A DNA stretch of 64,000 nucleotides from Christensenella massiliensis. Its GTDB lineage: Bacteria > Bacillota > Clostridia > Christensenellales > Christensenellaceae. The stretch's first letter is position 1. Every line of letters begins with the position of its first letter. Location: contig LT700187.1 of the NCBI GenBank assembly GCA_900155415.1, positions 1,674,001 to 1,738,000 on the forward strand. Direction: 5' to 3'. A program made the position numbers and the translations under genes. Shown here one piece after another: positions 35,071 to 42,939 of the stretch. The notes under the pieces are model-generated. The model saw only the letters and a program-made list of their open reading frames with translations, was not told the DNA's origin and did not search any database.

Positions 35071-35856
35071 ATGGAACGGTGCATGAAATTTAAAGACAAG
35101 GTAGTCGTGATCACTGGCGCAGCACAGGGACTTGGGCAGGCGCTCGCTCAGCGTTGTTCAGACGAAGGCGCGAAGGTCGTGATCGGCGATATGAATTACG
35201 AAGGCGCATGTGAAACGGCAAAGCTTTTGAAAGATGCGGTCGCGGTAAAGCTTGACGTAACGAAATACGCAGATTGCGAAGCGCTGATCAAGACGGCGGT
35301 CGACAAATATGGAAAAGTGGATATCCTTGTTGCAAATGCAGCGATCGTTATTTCCGGAGCAATCGAAGAATTTGATCCGGAAAAATGGAAATTCGTCATC
35401 GACGTAAACCTCTGCGGCTTCTTTAACACTGTGAAAGCGGCTATCCCGGTCATGAAAAAGCAGGGCTATGGCAGCATCGTACAGATCAACAGCAAATCCG
35501 GCAAAAAGGGTTCTGCAAAAAATTCCGCGTATGCATCCTCGAAATTCGGGGGTATCGGTCTCGTAGAGAGCCTTGCGCTCGAACTCGCAGAAGACAACAT
35601 CCGCGTGAATGCGATCTGCCCGGGCAACATGCTCGACAGCCCGCTTTGGGTCAACAGCCTGTTCAAGCAGTATGCAAGGAATCAGGGTATCACAGAGGAA
35701 GAAGTGCGCCAGAAATATATCAATCAGGTACCGATGAAGCGCGGCTGCCAGTATGAAGATATTGCAAATTGCCTCGTATTCATTGCAAGCGACGATGCGT
35801 CCTACATGACGGGACAGGCGCTCAATGTGACAGGCGGACAGCAGATGCAGCCGTAA
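35071..35856 (+). CDS. SDR-family oxidoreductase
   Basis: A 261-residue short-chain dehydrogenase. TGAAQGLGQ (cofactor), NAAIV in the NNAG position, Ser in INSKSG, YASSKFG with the Tyr-Lys pair and MTGQALNVTGG at the end. It resembles sorbitol-6-phosphate and related polyol dehydrogenases, in particular in the C-terminal half. The ATG at 35071 follows GGAGAG by 9 nt; an upstream TTG lies inside the previous gene's end. It is cotranscribed with the glycolipid glycosyltransferase gene and ends at a strong terminator. Confidence 0.87.
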   Translation: MERCMKFKDKVVVITGAAQGLGQALAQRCSDEGAKVVIGDMNYEGACETAKLLKDAVAVKLDVTKYADCEALIKTAVDKYGKVDILVANAAIVISGAIEEFDPEKWKFVIDVNLCGFFNTVKAAIPVMKKQGYGSIVQINSKSGKKGSAKNSAYASSKFGGIGLVESLALELAEDNIRVNAICPGNMLDSPLWVNSLFKQYARNQGITEEEVRQKYINQVPMKRGCQYEDIANCLVFIASDDASYMTGQALNVTGGQQMQP

Positions 35857-35872
35857 GGACGATCAGAATGCA

Positions 35873-35908
35873 ATATAAAAGAGACGGGATAGCCCGTCTC
35901 TTTTATAT
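35873..35908. terminator. Bidirectional terminator
   Basis: ATATAAAAGAGACGGG and CCCGTCTCTTTTATAT pair perfectly around a 4-nt loop, between the convergent SDR and YbjQ genes. Confidence 0.9.
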
Positions 35909-35916
35909 TGAAAAAT

Positions 35917-36231
35917 TTAATCTTTGAATTTCACTGCGGTGCCGTAGGCAATGATCTCGGCCGCTCCCTGTGTGATGGAGGAAGAAGCATAACGCATAGC
36001 CACGATAGCGTCCGCACCCATTTTGGAAGCTTCGGCAACCATACGGCCGGTAGCGATCTTGCGGGCCTCCTGCATCATCTCGGTATAGGAGGTAAGTTCC
36101 CCGCCGACCAGCGTTTTGAAGCCTGCCATAAAATCTTTGCCGATGTGCACGCTTTGGACTGTACTGCCCGTAACGATACCAAGCTCCTCCAACGTTTTTC
36201 CCGTAATACTTTCGCGTGTTGTAAACAGCAT
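35917..36231 (-). CDS. YbjQ/UPF0145-family protein
   Basis: A 104-residue protein matching the YbjQ family (PF01906), whose members form compact pentamers and have been suggested to bind heavy metals. The family pattern is visible in GKDFMAGFKTLVGGELTSYTEMMQEAR and GADAIVAMRYASSS, then the C-terminal YGTAVKF. AGGAG precedes the ATG, and a good minus-strand promoter lies at 36271-36300. It appears monocistronic. The cellular role is not established for the family. Confidence 0.92.
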   Translation of the reverse strand: MLFTTRESITGKTLEELGIVTGSTVQSVHIGKDFMAGFKTLVGGELTSYTEMMQEARKIATGRMVAEASKMGADAIVAMRYASSSITQGAAEIIAYGTAVKFKD

Positions 36232-36270
36232 ATCCTTTCTCCTGTCTGATAGATTTTTAGACCCATTTTT

Positions 36271-36300
36271 ATTATAGAGGGGGAAGATATGGTTTGTAAA
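36271..36300 (-). promoter_or_regulatory. Sigma-A promoter of the YbjQ gene
   Basis: On the minus strand, TTTACA (36295-36300), an 18 bp spacer and a perfect TATAAT (36271-36276). Confidence 0.75.
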
Positions 36301-36304
36301 CAGA

Positions 36305-36337
36305 TAAAAAATACGGCATGACTTTCGCCATGCCGTA
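36305..36337 (-). terminator. Intrinsic terminator of the radical SAM gene
   Basis: TACGGCATG and CATGCCGTA pair. On the minus strand the stem is followed by TTTTTTA. Confidence 0.85.
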
Positions 36338-36354
36338 AAGTAGATTGTTGATTT

Positions 36355-37836
36355 TTATTTCAGGTTTTCCGGGATCTCAGTCGCTCTGTCGCACGGAACA
36401 TGTCCGCAGTTTCCGCAGCCGGCAGCGCCCATTCCATTCGTTGTATCGACACGTTTGCCCATCGCGTGGTTGATGATGCCATTGAACGGATAATGTCCGC
36501 AGGACCAGATCTCGTCTGCTTTTACTTTCCAGTTTTCAGCGATTTTGTCCGTTTTAGCCGTCAGCACGTCGACACCCTCGAGGTCAAGGTCCTGTGTCGG
36601 ATGTGCACCGGATTCATGGACTGCCTTTCTGAGGCCGTCCGGATTATCGAGCAGCGGGCACGGACGCAGAAGGTTATCGGAGAACGGCTGACCTTCCTGA
36701 TACTTGCGGAAGAGCGGGCTGCCGAGAGCCTCTTCAAGCGTGCATTCGTTGATATTATGCGTCGCATAGTGGATAAATGCGCACGGCTCGCAGTCGCCGT
36801 TGGAATTGATGTGGAAGTAGCGGCGCCCGCCGGCGATGCAGCCGCCGACATATTCGCCGTCGTTCCAGAAGTCGAGGATAAAGATCGGCTTATATTCACG
36901 CATCTCACGAACGCGCTGATACATGTGAGCCCTTTGCTCGGGCGTTACACACAGGTCCATAACGGCGTCTTTACCAATCGGCATATAGGTGAACAGCCAA
37001 CCGAACAGGCAGCCTGCCTCGATCATCGTGTCGTTCCATTCGTCGCTCGCGATGGTTTTGTAGTTCTGGCTGTGGTAGCAAGCGGAATAACCGAACGGAA
37101 TACCCGCATCCTTCAGCAGCTTCATGGCCTTCATGACTTTATCATACGTGCCTTTTCCGCGTCGTGCGTCTGTTTCTTCCGGTGTGCCTTCTACGGAGAT
37201 CATGAAAGTAAAGTTGCCAACGCGCAGCAGATCCTGTACAAAGTCTTCGTCGATCAGAGTAGCGTTTGTGAATGCGCCGAACGCACAGTCGGAATGCTTC
37301 TCCGCAAGACGGATCAGGTCTTTTTTACGAACCAGCGGTTCGCCGCCTGAGAACAGGTATACATAGATGCCGAGCTCCTTGCCCTGCGTGATGATCTCGT
37401 CCATCTTTTCATAGGTCAGATTGTAATGCTTGCCATATTCTGCCGCCCAGCAGCCGATGCACTTGAGATTGCACGCGGAAGTCGGGTCCATGAGGATCGC
37501 CCACGGGATCTGAACGCCCATCTCTTTACCCTTTGCCTGAGCGATCGGCATACCCTTTACGCCGGAGTTCAGAAAGAAGTTCAGAATGAAGCGCTTCAGG
37601 TAGTTTACGTTAACATCGGTGAGGACGCGTTTCATCAGAACGCCCTGCCACGTCTGCTGATCCCACCAGTTCTGGAAATTCTTAACGGAATTGTTCCACT
37701 GGTTGCCTTTCGTGAATCCGTCCGCCCACTTCAGCAGCTTCGGAAGATTCTTGACCGGGTCTTTTTCGAGGTACTTGAACGCTGCAGAAAACGCAACGTT
37801 AGCCCCCGCGCTTTTGATCGTACTTTTGATTGCCAT
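36355..37836 (-). CDS. Radical SAM protein with cysteine-rich C-terminal region
   Basis: A 493-residue radical SAM enzyme. The cluster-binding cysteines are Cys122, Cys126 and Cys129 (ACNLKCIGC). SGGEP follows as the SAM-contact motif. A SPASM-like region has GGCIAGGRRYFHINSNGDCEPC. A further C-terminal cysteine group is CGHYPF and AAGCGNCGHVPC. The first 110 residues form a helical extension. Similar proteins are annotated only as radical SAM proteins in Clostridia. Proximity to a glycolipid glycosyltransferase might mean lipid modification, but peptide or cofactor modification is not excluded. GGAGG precedes the ATG; the leader is about 127 nt. Confidence 0.85.
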   Translation of the reverse strand: MAIKSTIKSAGANVAFSAAFKYLEKDPVKNLPKLLKWADGFTKGNQWNNSVKNFQNWWDQQTWQGVLMKRVLTDVNVNYLKRFILNFFLNSGVKGMPIAQAKGKEMGVQIPWAILMDPTSACNLKCIGCWAAEYGKHYNLTYEKMDEIITQGKELGIYVYLFSGGEPLVRKKDLIRLAEKHSDCAFGAFTNATLIDEDFVQDLLRVGNFTFMISVEGTPEETDARRGKGTYDKVMKAMKLLKDAGIPFGYSACYHSQNYKTIASDEWNDTMIEAGCLFGWLFTYMPIGKDAVMDLCVTPEQRAHMYQRVREMREYKPIFILDFWNDGEYVGGCIAGGRRYFHINSNGDCEPCAFIHYATHNINECTLEEALGSPLFRKYQEGQPFSDNLLRPCPLLDNPDGLRKAVHESGAHPTQDLDLEGVDVLTAKTDKIAENWKVKADEIWSCGHYPFNGIINHAMGKRVDTTNGMGAAGCGNCGHVPCDRATEIPENLK

Positions 37837-37969
37837 GATAAAACCTCCAAAATAAGTCCTTCATAATAAATTCTTGGTCCGATACGGATTGATACTAACG
37901 CCCGCAAAGGGCGGTAAGATGCGCAAACGTGATGCGGATTTTAATACGAACCATAGTTCATTTAATAAA

Positions 37970-37998
37970 ATAATACGGATTTCCGGAGAGGTTGTCAA
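37970..37998 (-). promoter_or_regulatory. Sigma-A promoter of the radical SAM gene
   Basis: On the minus strand, TTGACA (37993-37998), a 17 bp spacer and TATTAT (37970-37975). The leader contains a small hairpin from CCGCCC/GGGCG near 37901-37915. The region 37999-38199 is AT-rich with nothing else seen. Confidence 0.78.
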
Positions 37999-38199
37999 GG
38001 CAAAAAATCCCTTTTTAATGCGGGGTTTTGATATTTTGAAACGCTGTGAACGTGCGTTCAATTTAAAAAAGCGTAATAATCGCATTTTTGGAATTTTTCG
38101 GAGGGGTGTTCAAATAAAACAAAAAAAGAAAAATTTTTGGTAGGTAGGGGGGAGTATTCTAAAAATCAGACAAAAATGTCAAAAATTTTCACAAATTTG

Positions 38200-38228
38200 T
38201 TGAGAAATGAACATTTTTATGTTACAAT
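38200..38228 (+). promoter_or_regulatory. Sigma-A promoter of the second DeoR gene
   Basis: TTGAGA (38200-38205), a 17 bp spacer and TACAAT (38223-38228). Confidence 0.75.
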
Positions 38229-38254
38229 ATAAAAAACAATGCGGAGATACTGTT

Positions 38255-39013
38255 ATGAATACGGAAAGACGGGAAGAAATCAAAGAGCTGCTGCGGGAGC
38301 GCGGCGAAGTAAAACTGAAAGAATTGGAGCAGCATTTTCCGGACTGTTCCAGTATGACGCTGCGGAGAGACCTGAAGTATCTGGAAGATAACGGATATGT
38401 AAAACGCACGCGGGGCGGTGCGGTTGCCATGAGCAGGCTTTCCATCGCAGCAGAGGATATTTATTCCGAACGGGCGCTTGAGAATGTGGCGGAAAAGTAT
38501 GTCATCGCTAAAAAAGCGCTCCAGTTTATCGAACGCGGGAGGTCTATTTATGTAGACGCGGGTACGACTCTCATGCTGTTCACGCGGGAAATGGAAGACG
38601 AATACCTGTCCATCATGACGTCCGGCGTAAATATAGCGATGGAGCTGATCAAAAAGCAGAAACCAAGCGTTACGCTGATCGGCGGGCAGGTGAACCGCAA
38701 CACGATTTCCGTATCCGGGATCAATTCCTGTAACTTTATCCGTGAAGTCAATATCGATATCGCTTTTATAGCGGCGAGCGGTTTTTCCGTGGAGAACGGC
38801 TTTACGAGCGGAACTTATACGGAATGTGAGATCAAAAAAGAAGTTGTCAGCCGCGCGCGCAAAACGATCGTTTTGATGGACAGCAAAAAGATCGATAAGA
38901 TCATGCCGTTCACATTCGCCTATATGGAGGATATCGATGTGCTCGTATCGGACGACGGCCTTGATGAGGAAGTCGTGCGCGAAGCGCAGCGCAGGAACGT
39001 GCAAATCGTATAA
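38255..39013 (+). CDS. DeoR/GlpR-family regulator
   Basis: A 252-residue repressor. Residues 5-60 form the DeoR helix-turn-helix (ELEQHFPDCSSMTLRRDLKYLE) followed by RTRGGAV. The effector domain has the family signature IYVDAGTTLMLFTREM and ASGFSVENGFTSG. The ATG at 38255 follows GCGGAG by 8 nt; an in-frame ATG at 38207 lies within the promoter. It is upstream of the zinc dehydrogenase at 39072 and divergent from the radical SAM gene, so it may control either or both. Confidence 0.9.
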   Translation: MNTERREEIKELLRERGEVKLKELEQHFPDCSSMTLRRDLKYLEDNGYVKRTRGGAVAMSRLSIAAEDIYSERALENVAEKYVIAKKALQFIERGRSIYVDAGTTLMLFTREMEDEYLSIMTSGVNIAMELIKKQKPSVTLIGGQVNRNTISVSGINSCNFIREVNIDIAFIAASGFSVENGFTSGTYTECEIKKEVVSRARKTIVLMDSKKIDKIMPFTFAYMEDIDVLVSDDGLDEEVVREAQRRNVQIV

Positions 39014-39071
39014 ACCGCCGCAGTGCGGCGTTGAAACCATTCTACTAAAAAGCAGGGCTTGGAGGAAAACA

Positions 39072-40331
39072 ATGAAAACAAAAGCGGTTAGATTGTATGG
39101 AAAATCGGATTTGAGGCTGGAAGAATTTGAACTGCCGGAGATCACGGACGATGAAATGCTTGCCAAAGTAGTGTCTGACAGTCTGTGCATGTCGAGCTAT
39201 AAGGCGGCGCTTCAGGGCGGCGACCATAAGCGCGTTCCGAACAACGTTGCGGAAAATCCGGTCATCATCGGTCACGAATTCTGCGGAGAGGTCGTGAAGT
39301 GCGGAAAGAACGTAGCGCATCTGGCAAAGCCGGGCGATAAGTTCACGGTACAGCCGGCTATGTTCTATAAAGGTTCACTCGAAGCTCCCGGTTATTCTTA
39401 TCAATATTATGGCGGTGATGCGACCTACATTGTCATCCCTTCCGAGGCTTTTGAGACGAACTGTTTCCTGAAATATGAGGGAGAGGCGTTTTATCATGGC
39501 TCGCTTGCGGAGCCAATGAGCTGTATCGCAGGCGGCGCGCATGTGAATTATCATACAAAATTCGGCTCCTATGTTCATGAAATGGGCATCAAGGAGGGAG
39601 GAAAAATGGCGCTTCTCGCAGGCGTAGGCCCGATGGGGCTGGGAACCATCGATTATGCGCTGCATTCAGACAGGCGGCCGTCACTCCTTGTGGTAACGGA
39701 TATCGATCCTGTCCGGCTGGCTCGTGCAGAAGTGCTCTTTCCGGTGGAAGAAGCGAAAAAACAGGGCGTCGAGCTTCATTATGTCAACACAGCGGAAAAG
39801 GACGAGGCTTACGTAATGGAGCTTTCAGGCGGCACGGGCTATGATGACGTTTATGTGATGGCGCCCGTTAAGCCTGTTGTTGAAATGGGAGACAATATTC
39901 TCGGCATGGACGGCTGCCTGAATTTCTTCGCAGGCCCGACTAATACGGAATTCAAGGCGGAATTCAACTTCTATGACGTGCATTACGCGGCGACGCATGT
40001 ATGCAGCAATTCCGGCGGAAATACAGATGATATGCGCGAAGTGCTGAAAATGATGGGAGAGGGCAAACTGGAGCCGTCGGTCATGATCACGCATGTCGGC
40101 GGTCTGAACTGCGTACCGGAAGTAACGCTCAAGCTGCACGATATCCCGGGCGGCAAAAAACTGATCTATACGCAGATCGATATGCCGCTTACAGCGATCG
40201 ATGATTTTGCAGAGCTCGGGAAAACAGACCCGATGTTTGCAGAACTCGCAAAGATCGTGGAGAAATCAAACGGCCTGTGGTCTGCAGAAGCGGAGCGGTA
40301 TCTGCTTGCGAATGCAAAACCGATCGGCTGA
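39072..40331 (+). CDS. Zinc-dependent alcohol dehydrogenase (sorbose-1-phosphate reductase-like)
   Basis: A 419-residue medium-chain dehydrogenase. The catalytic zinc site is expected in GHEFCGEVV (near residue 65), with Glu in SLAEPMSC. The cofactor loop is LAGVGPMGLGTIDYA, followed by VVTDIDPVRLARAE. The structural-zinc cysteine quartet of ordinary members is not evident. The length and motif spacing resemble L-sorbose-1-phosphate reductase-type enzymes. The ATG at 39072 follows GGAGG; the frame is open further upstream but only inside the regulator gene. It is cotranscribed with the DeoR gene 58 bp upstream. A terminator follows directly. Confidence 0.87.
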   Translation: MKTKAVRLYGKSDLRLEEFELPEITDDEMLAKVVSDSLCMSSYKAALQGGDHKRVPNNVAENPVIIGHEFCGEVVKCGKNVAHLAKPGDKFTVQPAMFYKGSLEAPGYSYQYYGGDATYIVIPSEAFETNCFLKYEGEAFYHGSLAEPMSCIAGGAHVNYHTKFGSYVHEMGIKEGGKMALLAGVGPMGLGTIDYALHSDRRPSLLVVTDIDPVRLARAEVLFPVEEAKKQGVELHYVNTAEKDEAYVMELSGGTGYDDVYVMAPVKPVVEMGDNILGMDGCLNFFAGPTNTEFKAEFNFYDVHYAATHVCSNSGGNTDDMREVLKMMGEGKLEPSVMITHVGGLNCVPEVTLKLHDIPGGKKLIYTQIDMPLTAIDDFAELGKTDPMFAELAKIVEKSNGLWSAEAERYLLANAKPIG

Positions 40332-40343
40332 TCAAAAAAGAAC

Positions 40344-40370
40344 GGCGCGGCAGTAAGCCGCGCCTTTTTT
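40344..40370 (+). terminator. Intrinsic terminator after the zinc dehydrogenase gene
   Basis: GGCGCGGC and GCCGCGCC pair over 8 bp and are followed by six T. It ends only 14 bp before the next ATG. Confidence 0.9.
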
Positions 40371-40384
40371 ATGCGAGGGAAAAT

Positions 40385-41272
40385 ATGGTGCCGGAGAAAC
40401 GAACCGTTAATCTGTTAAAGGGAATCGCTCCCGCGTTTCTTCCATTGATCGTCTTTCTTTTTTGGGGGCTATTTCAACCGGATTTCTTTTCAGGCGCAAA
40501 TATGTTAAATACCGTTAGGTCCTTTGTGCCGTTTGCGGCGCTCGCGGCAGGGATGGCGATCGCTGTCCGTGCGGGAGGACCGGATTTGTCGTTGGGCTCT
40601 GTTCTGCTGTTGAGCGGAACAGCTGCGGCGCAGGCTGTATCTGCCGGCCTGCCGTTTGCAGCAGGGGGCGTGCTTGCCGTTGTACTGGGCGCGGCGATAG
40701 GAGCAGTAAATGGGCTGCTCATCGTACGTCTGCGGTTTCCGGCAGTATGGGGTACGCTTGCCGTGTGCATTGCTGTGCGAATGATAAACAGCCTGTTTCC
40801 CCGGAGACTTCCTGTGCCGGAACTCGCGGCGTATGCGGAGGCGCTTTTTCTGCCTCTGCTGATTGGGATACCGCTTGCGGCGCTTTTTCTGCTCGTGCTG
40901 ATCCCGCTGAAAGGAAGGGAGCGGCATGGGCTGAGAATTTGCGTTTCAGTCTATGCGGCTGCCTTTGCGGCCTTGGGCGGGATTTATTTCTGCGCGAGAA
41001 CCACAGGAGTCATTATGGACGGAGGGATCGATTATGAAATATGCCTCATATTCCTTGCCGGCGGTCTCTGTTTGGGCAACGCGGCGGGCAGAAAGCTACT
41101 GCCGCTTCCGGCCGCGCTTTTGCTTGCTTTTTCATGGTGTACGCTTATGAATTTATTGACTCTCTATTGCGTCAGCTCCTATTGGCAATTGGTGCTCCAG
41201 ATACTGCTTGCGGCGGTATTTGCGCTCGCGGCCTTTTTCTCGAATAAGAAAAAACAGCATTCTATGGGATAA
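40385..41272 (+). CDS. Orphan RbsC-like permease
   Basis: A 295-residue membrane protein with about nine hydrophobic segments. It keeps the permease-family core around VRAGGPDLSLGSVLLLSG, but the otherwise conserved C-terminal glycine-rich stretch (GG-S-GG-G) is changed to FLAGGLCLGNAAG. It is shorter than the other three permeases of the window and has no ATPase or binding-protein gene beside it. The ATG follows GAGGGAA. A strong terminator lies immediately upstream, so expression depends on read-through or a promoter I do not see. It may borrow ATPases from another locus or be a decaying remnant. Confidence 0.8.
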   Translation: MVPEKRTVNLLKGIAPAFLPLIVFLFWGLFQPDFFSGANMLNTVRSFVPFAALAAGMAIAVRAGGPDLSLGSVLLLSGTAAAQAVSAGLPFAAGGVLAVVLGAAIGAVNGLLIVRLRFPAVWGTLAVCIAVRMINSLFPRRLPVPELAAYAEALFLPLLIGIPLAALFLLVLIPLKGRERHGLRICVSVYAAAFAALGGIYFCARTTGVIMDGGIDYEICLIFLAGGLCLGNAAGRKLLPLPAALLLAFSWCTLMNLLTLYCVSSYWQLVLQILLAAVFALAAFFSNKKKQHSMG

Positions 41273-41295
41273 GAGCAAAAAGCAACAGAAAATAT

Positions 41296-41325
41296 AAAAT
41301 CCCGGAGGAAGCATACCGGGATTTT
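41296..41325. terminator. Terminator between convergent genes
   Basis: AAAATCCCGG and CCGGGATTTT pair over 10 bp and are followed by T on the plus strand, serving the orphan permease and probably the lipoprotein gene. Confidence 0.8.
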
Positions 41326-41360
41326 TATTTTAGATCAGAAAAATCAAACATTTGGGGGGA

Positions 41361-41987
41361 TCAAGAGCTTATCCGTCCTTGCGAAAAGAGACATTTCAGA
41401 ACGACTGCAAGGCCCGCATTCTGCAGTTTGCCGGTATCTTCAGCGAGCTCTTCCGGGGATAGGAGGGCAGCACCGTCGCCATCGTACAGGAGAACGGCAA
41501 GAACCGTTTCTTTTGCGGCGGAAAGCTCGTTTGTTCCGGCGGGAAGCTGAGAAACGGAGAGCTCAGAAAAGGAGCCGGAAAATTCACCGGGGTCATTATA
41601 GCTGAAAGCGGAACCCCCGCTGGTACCCGCATCGTTCGTCAGGCCGATCGCCCAATGAGGAGCCTGCGTATCGTGGGCTAATAGATAAATCATGCCGGAT
41701 TTTCCATTCATCTCATCCAAATAGGTCCTAAGAGGCTCGGACTTTTCACCGTTTTGATATACCTCAAGCCATACGGCCGCCTCCGGCGTGGGATTTTCCC
41801 ACTCGTAGCGAAATGCGAATATGTCCGAGCTTCCGACCGGAAAAGCTGTGGATGCGGAACGCAGATCCTCCGGGGGGATCTGTGATTCAGCTACCGCTTC
41901 GACCGTTCCCGGATTGCGAATGGAGCAGGAGACAAGAAAAAGTGAGAAAGATAGAAGTACCAAAACCAGAACGATTGTTTTTTTCAT
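41361..41987 (-). CDS. Lipoprotein of unknown function
   Basis: A 208-residue predicted lipoprotein: positively charged N-terminus, hydrophobic core and lipobox LVSC (Cys21). The mature part has FRYEWENPTPEAAVWLEVYQNGEK and a Gly/Ser-rich stretch (GTSGGSAFSYNDPGEFSG), then a beta-rich end. I recognise no domain. The ATG at 41987 follows GGGGGAA; an in-frame start at 42026 has no such site. A promoter lies at 42089-42117. It is convergent with the orphan permease gene and seems monocistronic. Confidence 0.7.
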   Translation of the reverse strand: MKKTIVLVLVLLSFSLFLVSCSIRNPGTVEAVAESQIPPEDLRSASTAFPVGSSDIFAFRYEWENPTPEAAVWLEVYQNGEKSEPLRTYLDEMNGKSGMIYLLAHDTQAPHWAIGLTNDAGTSGGSAFSYNDPGEFSGSFSELSVSQLPAGTNELSAAKETVLAVLLYDGDGAALLSPEELAEDTGKLQNAGLAVVLKCLFSQGRISS

Positions 41988-42047
41988 TTGGTGTTCCCCC
42001 AAAGATACTGATCCAGAGTCCTGCAAGTGCTTCGGGCGCAGAGCGTA

Positions 42048-42075
42048 ACAGATAAACGGCCACAGATAAATGGCC
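42048..42075. repeat. Tandem 14 bp duplication in the lipoprotein leader
   Basis: ACAGATAAACGGCC is followed directly by ACAGATAAATGGCC, one mismatch. With the adjoining GGCCGTT the region can also form a small hairpin. Confidence 0.6.
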
Positions 42076-42088
42076 GGCCGTTAAAGAA

Positions 42089-42117
42089 AGTATAGCGCCC
42101 CCTATATCGCATTGCAA
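42089..42117 (-). promoter_or_regulatory. Promoter of the lipoprotein gene
   Basis: On the minus strand, TTGCAA (42112-42117), a 17 bp spacer and TATACT (42089-42094). The stretch 42118-42339 holds nothing else I can support. Confidence 0.6.
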
Positions 42118-42339
42118 TAGGGATCTTGACGCCTGCGGGCTGTCGGGAAAAGACTGAAAGGAAACCGGCAGCGCCATTGTACGGAAAGTGGATTTATTTG
42201 TTAGTTTGTAAGGACAATAAGCCCGCCGGAAAAATAGCAGGGATGGAAAGCAAAAAATGCCTTTGTCACAGCACTTTTGCAATAGGAGGAGCAAGCGTAA
42301 AAAATTTGCAAAATATTCTTTAAAAAACAAGAATTTGGA

Positions 42340-42368
42340 TTGCTATTTCCGTAAAAAAACGATACAAT
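42340..42368 (+). promoter_or_regulatory. Sigma-A promoter of the hydrogenase operon
   Basis: TTGCTA (42340-42345), a 17 bp spacer and TACAAT (42363-42368). The start site would be near 42375, at the edge of the Rex-like dyad. Confidence 0.7.
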
Positions 42369-42377
42369 AAAAAGGCA

Positions 42378-42393
42378 TGTTAAATAATTAACA
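42378..42393 (+). promoter_or_regulatory. Rex-like operator
   Basis: TGTTAA-ATAA-TTAACA matches the Rex consensus core TGTTAA-N4-TTAACA exactly. It lies just after the predicted start site of the hydrogenase operon. Rex is the NADH/NAD+-sensing repressor of fermentation genes in Firmicutes and Thermotogae. Confidence 0.7.
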
Positions 42394-42435
42394 ATGTTTG
42401 CGCGGAAGCGCAGGGAATTTTAGGAGGTCTTAGAT

Positions 42436-42900
42436 TTGGAGAACGCGGAAATGCGGCAGGTTCTGGATACGATCCTGTCCGAGCACACAAAAAAGTCGGA
42501 AATCATTCCTATCTTACAGGCGATACAAAAGGAATATCGCTATCTTCCCGAGGAAGCGCTTTGCTATGTTGCGAAAAAGCTGCATGTGGGAGAGGCGAAA
42601 ATTTATTCGATCGCAACGTTTTATGAGAATTTTTCTCTCGAGCCGAAAGGAAAATATGTCATCAAAATTTGCGACGGAACGGCCTGCCATGTGAGGCGGT
42701 CGATCCCGATCTTGGAAGCGCTGCGCAAAAAACTCGGGCTTTCCGAACAGAAAAAAACGACGGACGATATGCTCTATACGGTAGAGACGGTCTCATGCCT
42801 TGGCGCGTGCGGGCTGGCGCCGGTTCTTACGGTAAACGATAAGGTCTACCCCGCTATGACGCCGGATTCGGCCTGCGAGCTGATCGATACCCTGAAATAA
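42436..42900 (+). CDS. hydC: HydC, NuoE-like subunit of electron-bifurcating [FeFe]-hydrogenase
   Basis: A 154-residue thioredoxin-fold [2Fe-2S] protein of the NuoE family. The cluster cysteines are in ICDGTACHV and CLGACGLAP. The N-terminal helical part (IIPILQAIQKEYRYLPEEAL) and IYSIATFYENFSLEPKG are typical. The start is a TTG at 42436, 8 nt after AGGAGG; an ATG at 42451 is too far. It is the first gene of the hydrogenase operon behind a promoter and Rex-like operator. With HydB and HydA it should couple NADH and reduced ferredoxin oxidation to hydrogen production, or the reverse. Confidence 0.93.
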   Translation: MENAEMRQVLDTILSEHTKKSEIIPILQAIQKEYRYLPEEALCYVAKKLHVGEAKIYSIATFYENFSLEPKGKYVIKICDGTACHVRRSIPILEALRKKLGLSEQKKTTDDMLYTVETVSCLGACGLAPVLTVNDKVYPAMTPDSACELIDTLK

Positions 42901-42939
42901 GGGCGAAGAATAACGACGCAAACGACGGAAGGAACGGAT

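Noticed and set aside
41887-42330. A 147-codon minus-strand frame overlapping the lipoprotein gene
   Set aside because: It lies out of frame over the lipoprotein signal peptide and its promoter, and has no ribosome site or domain.
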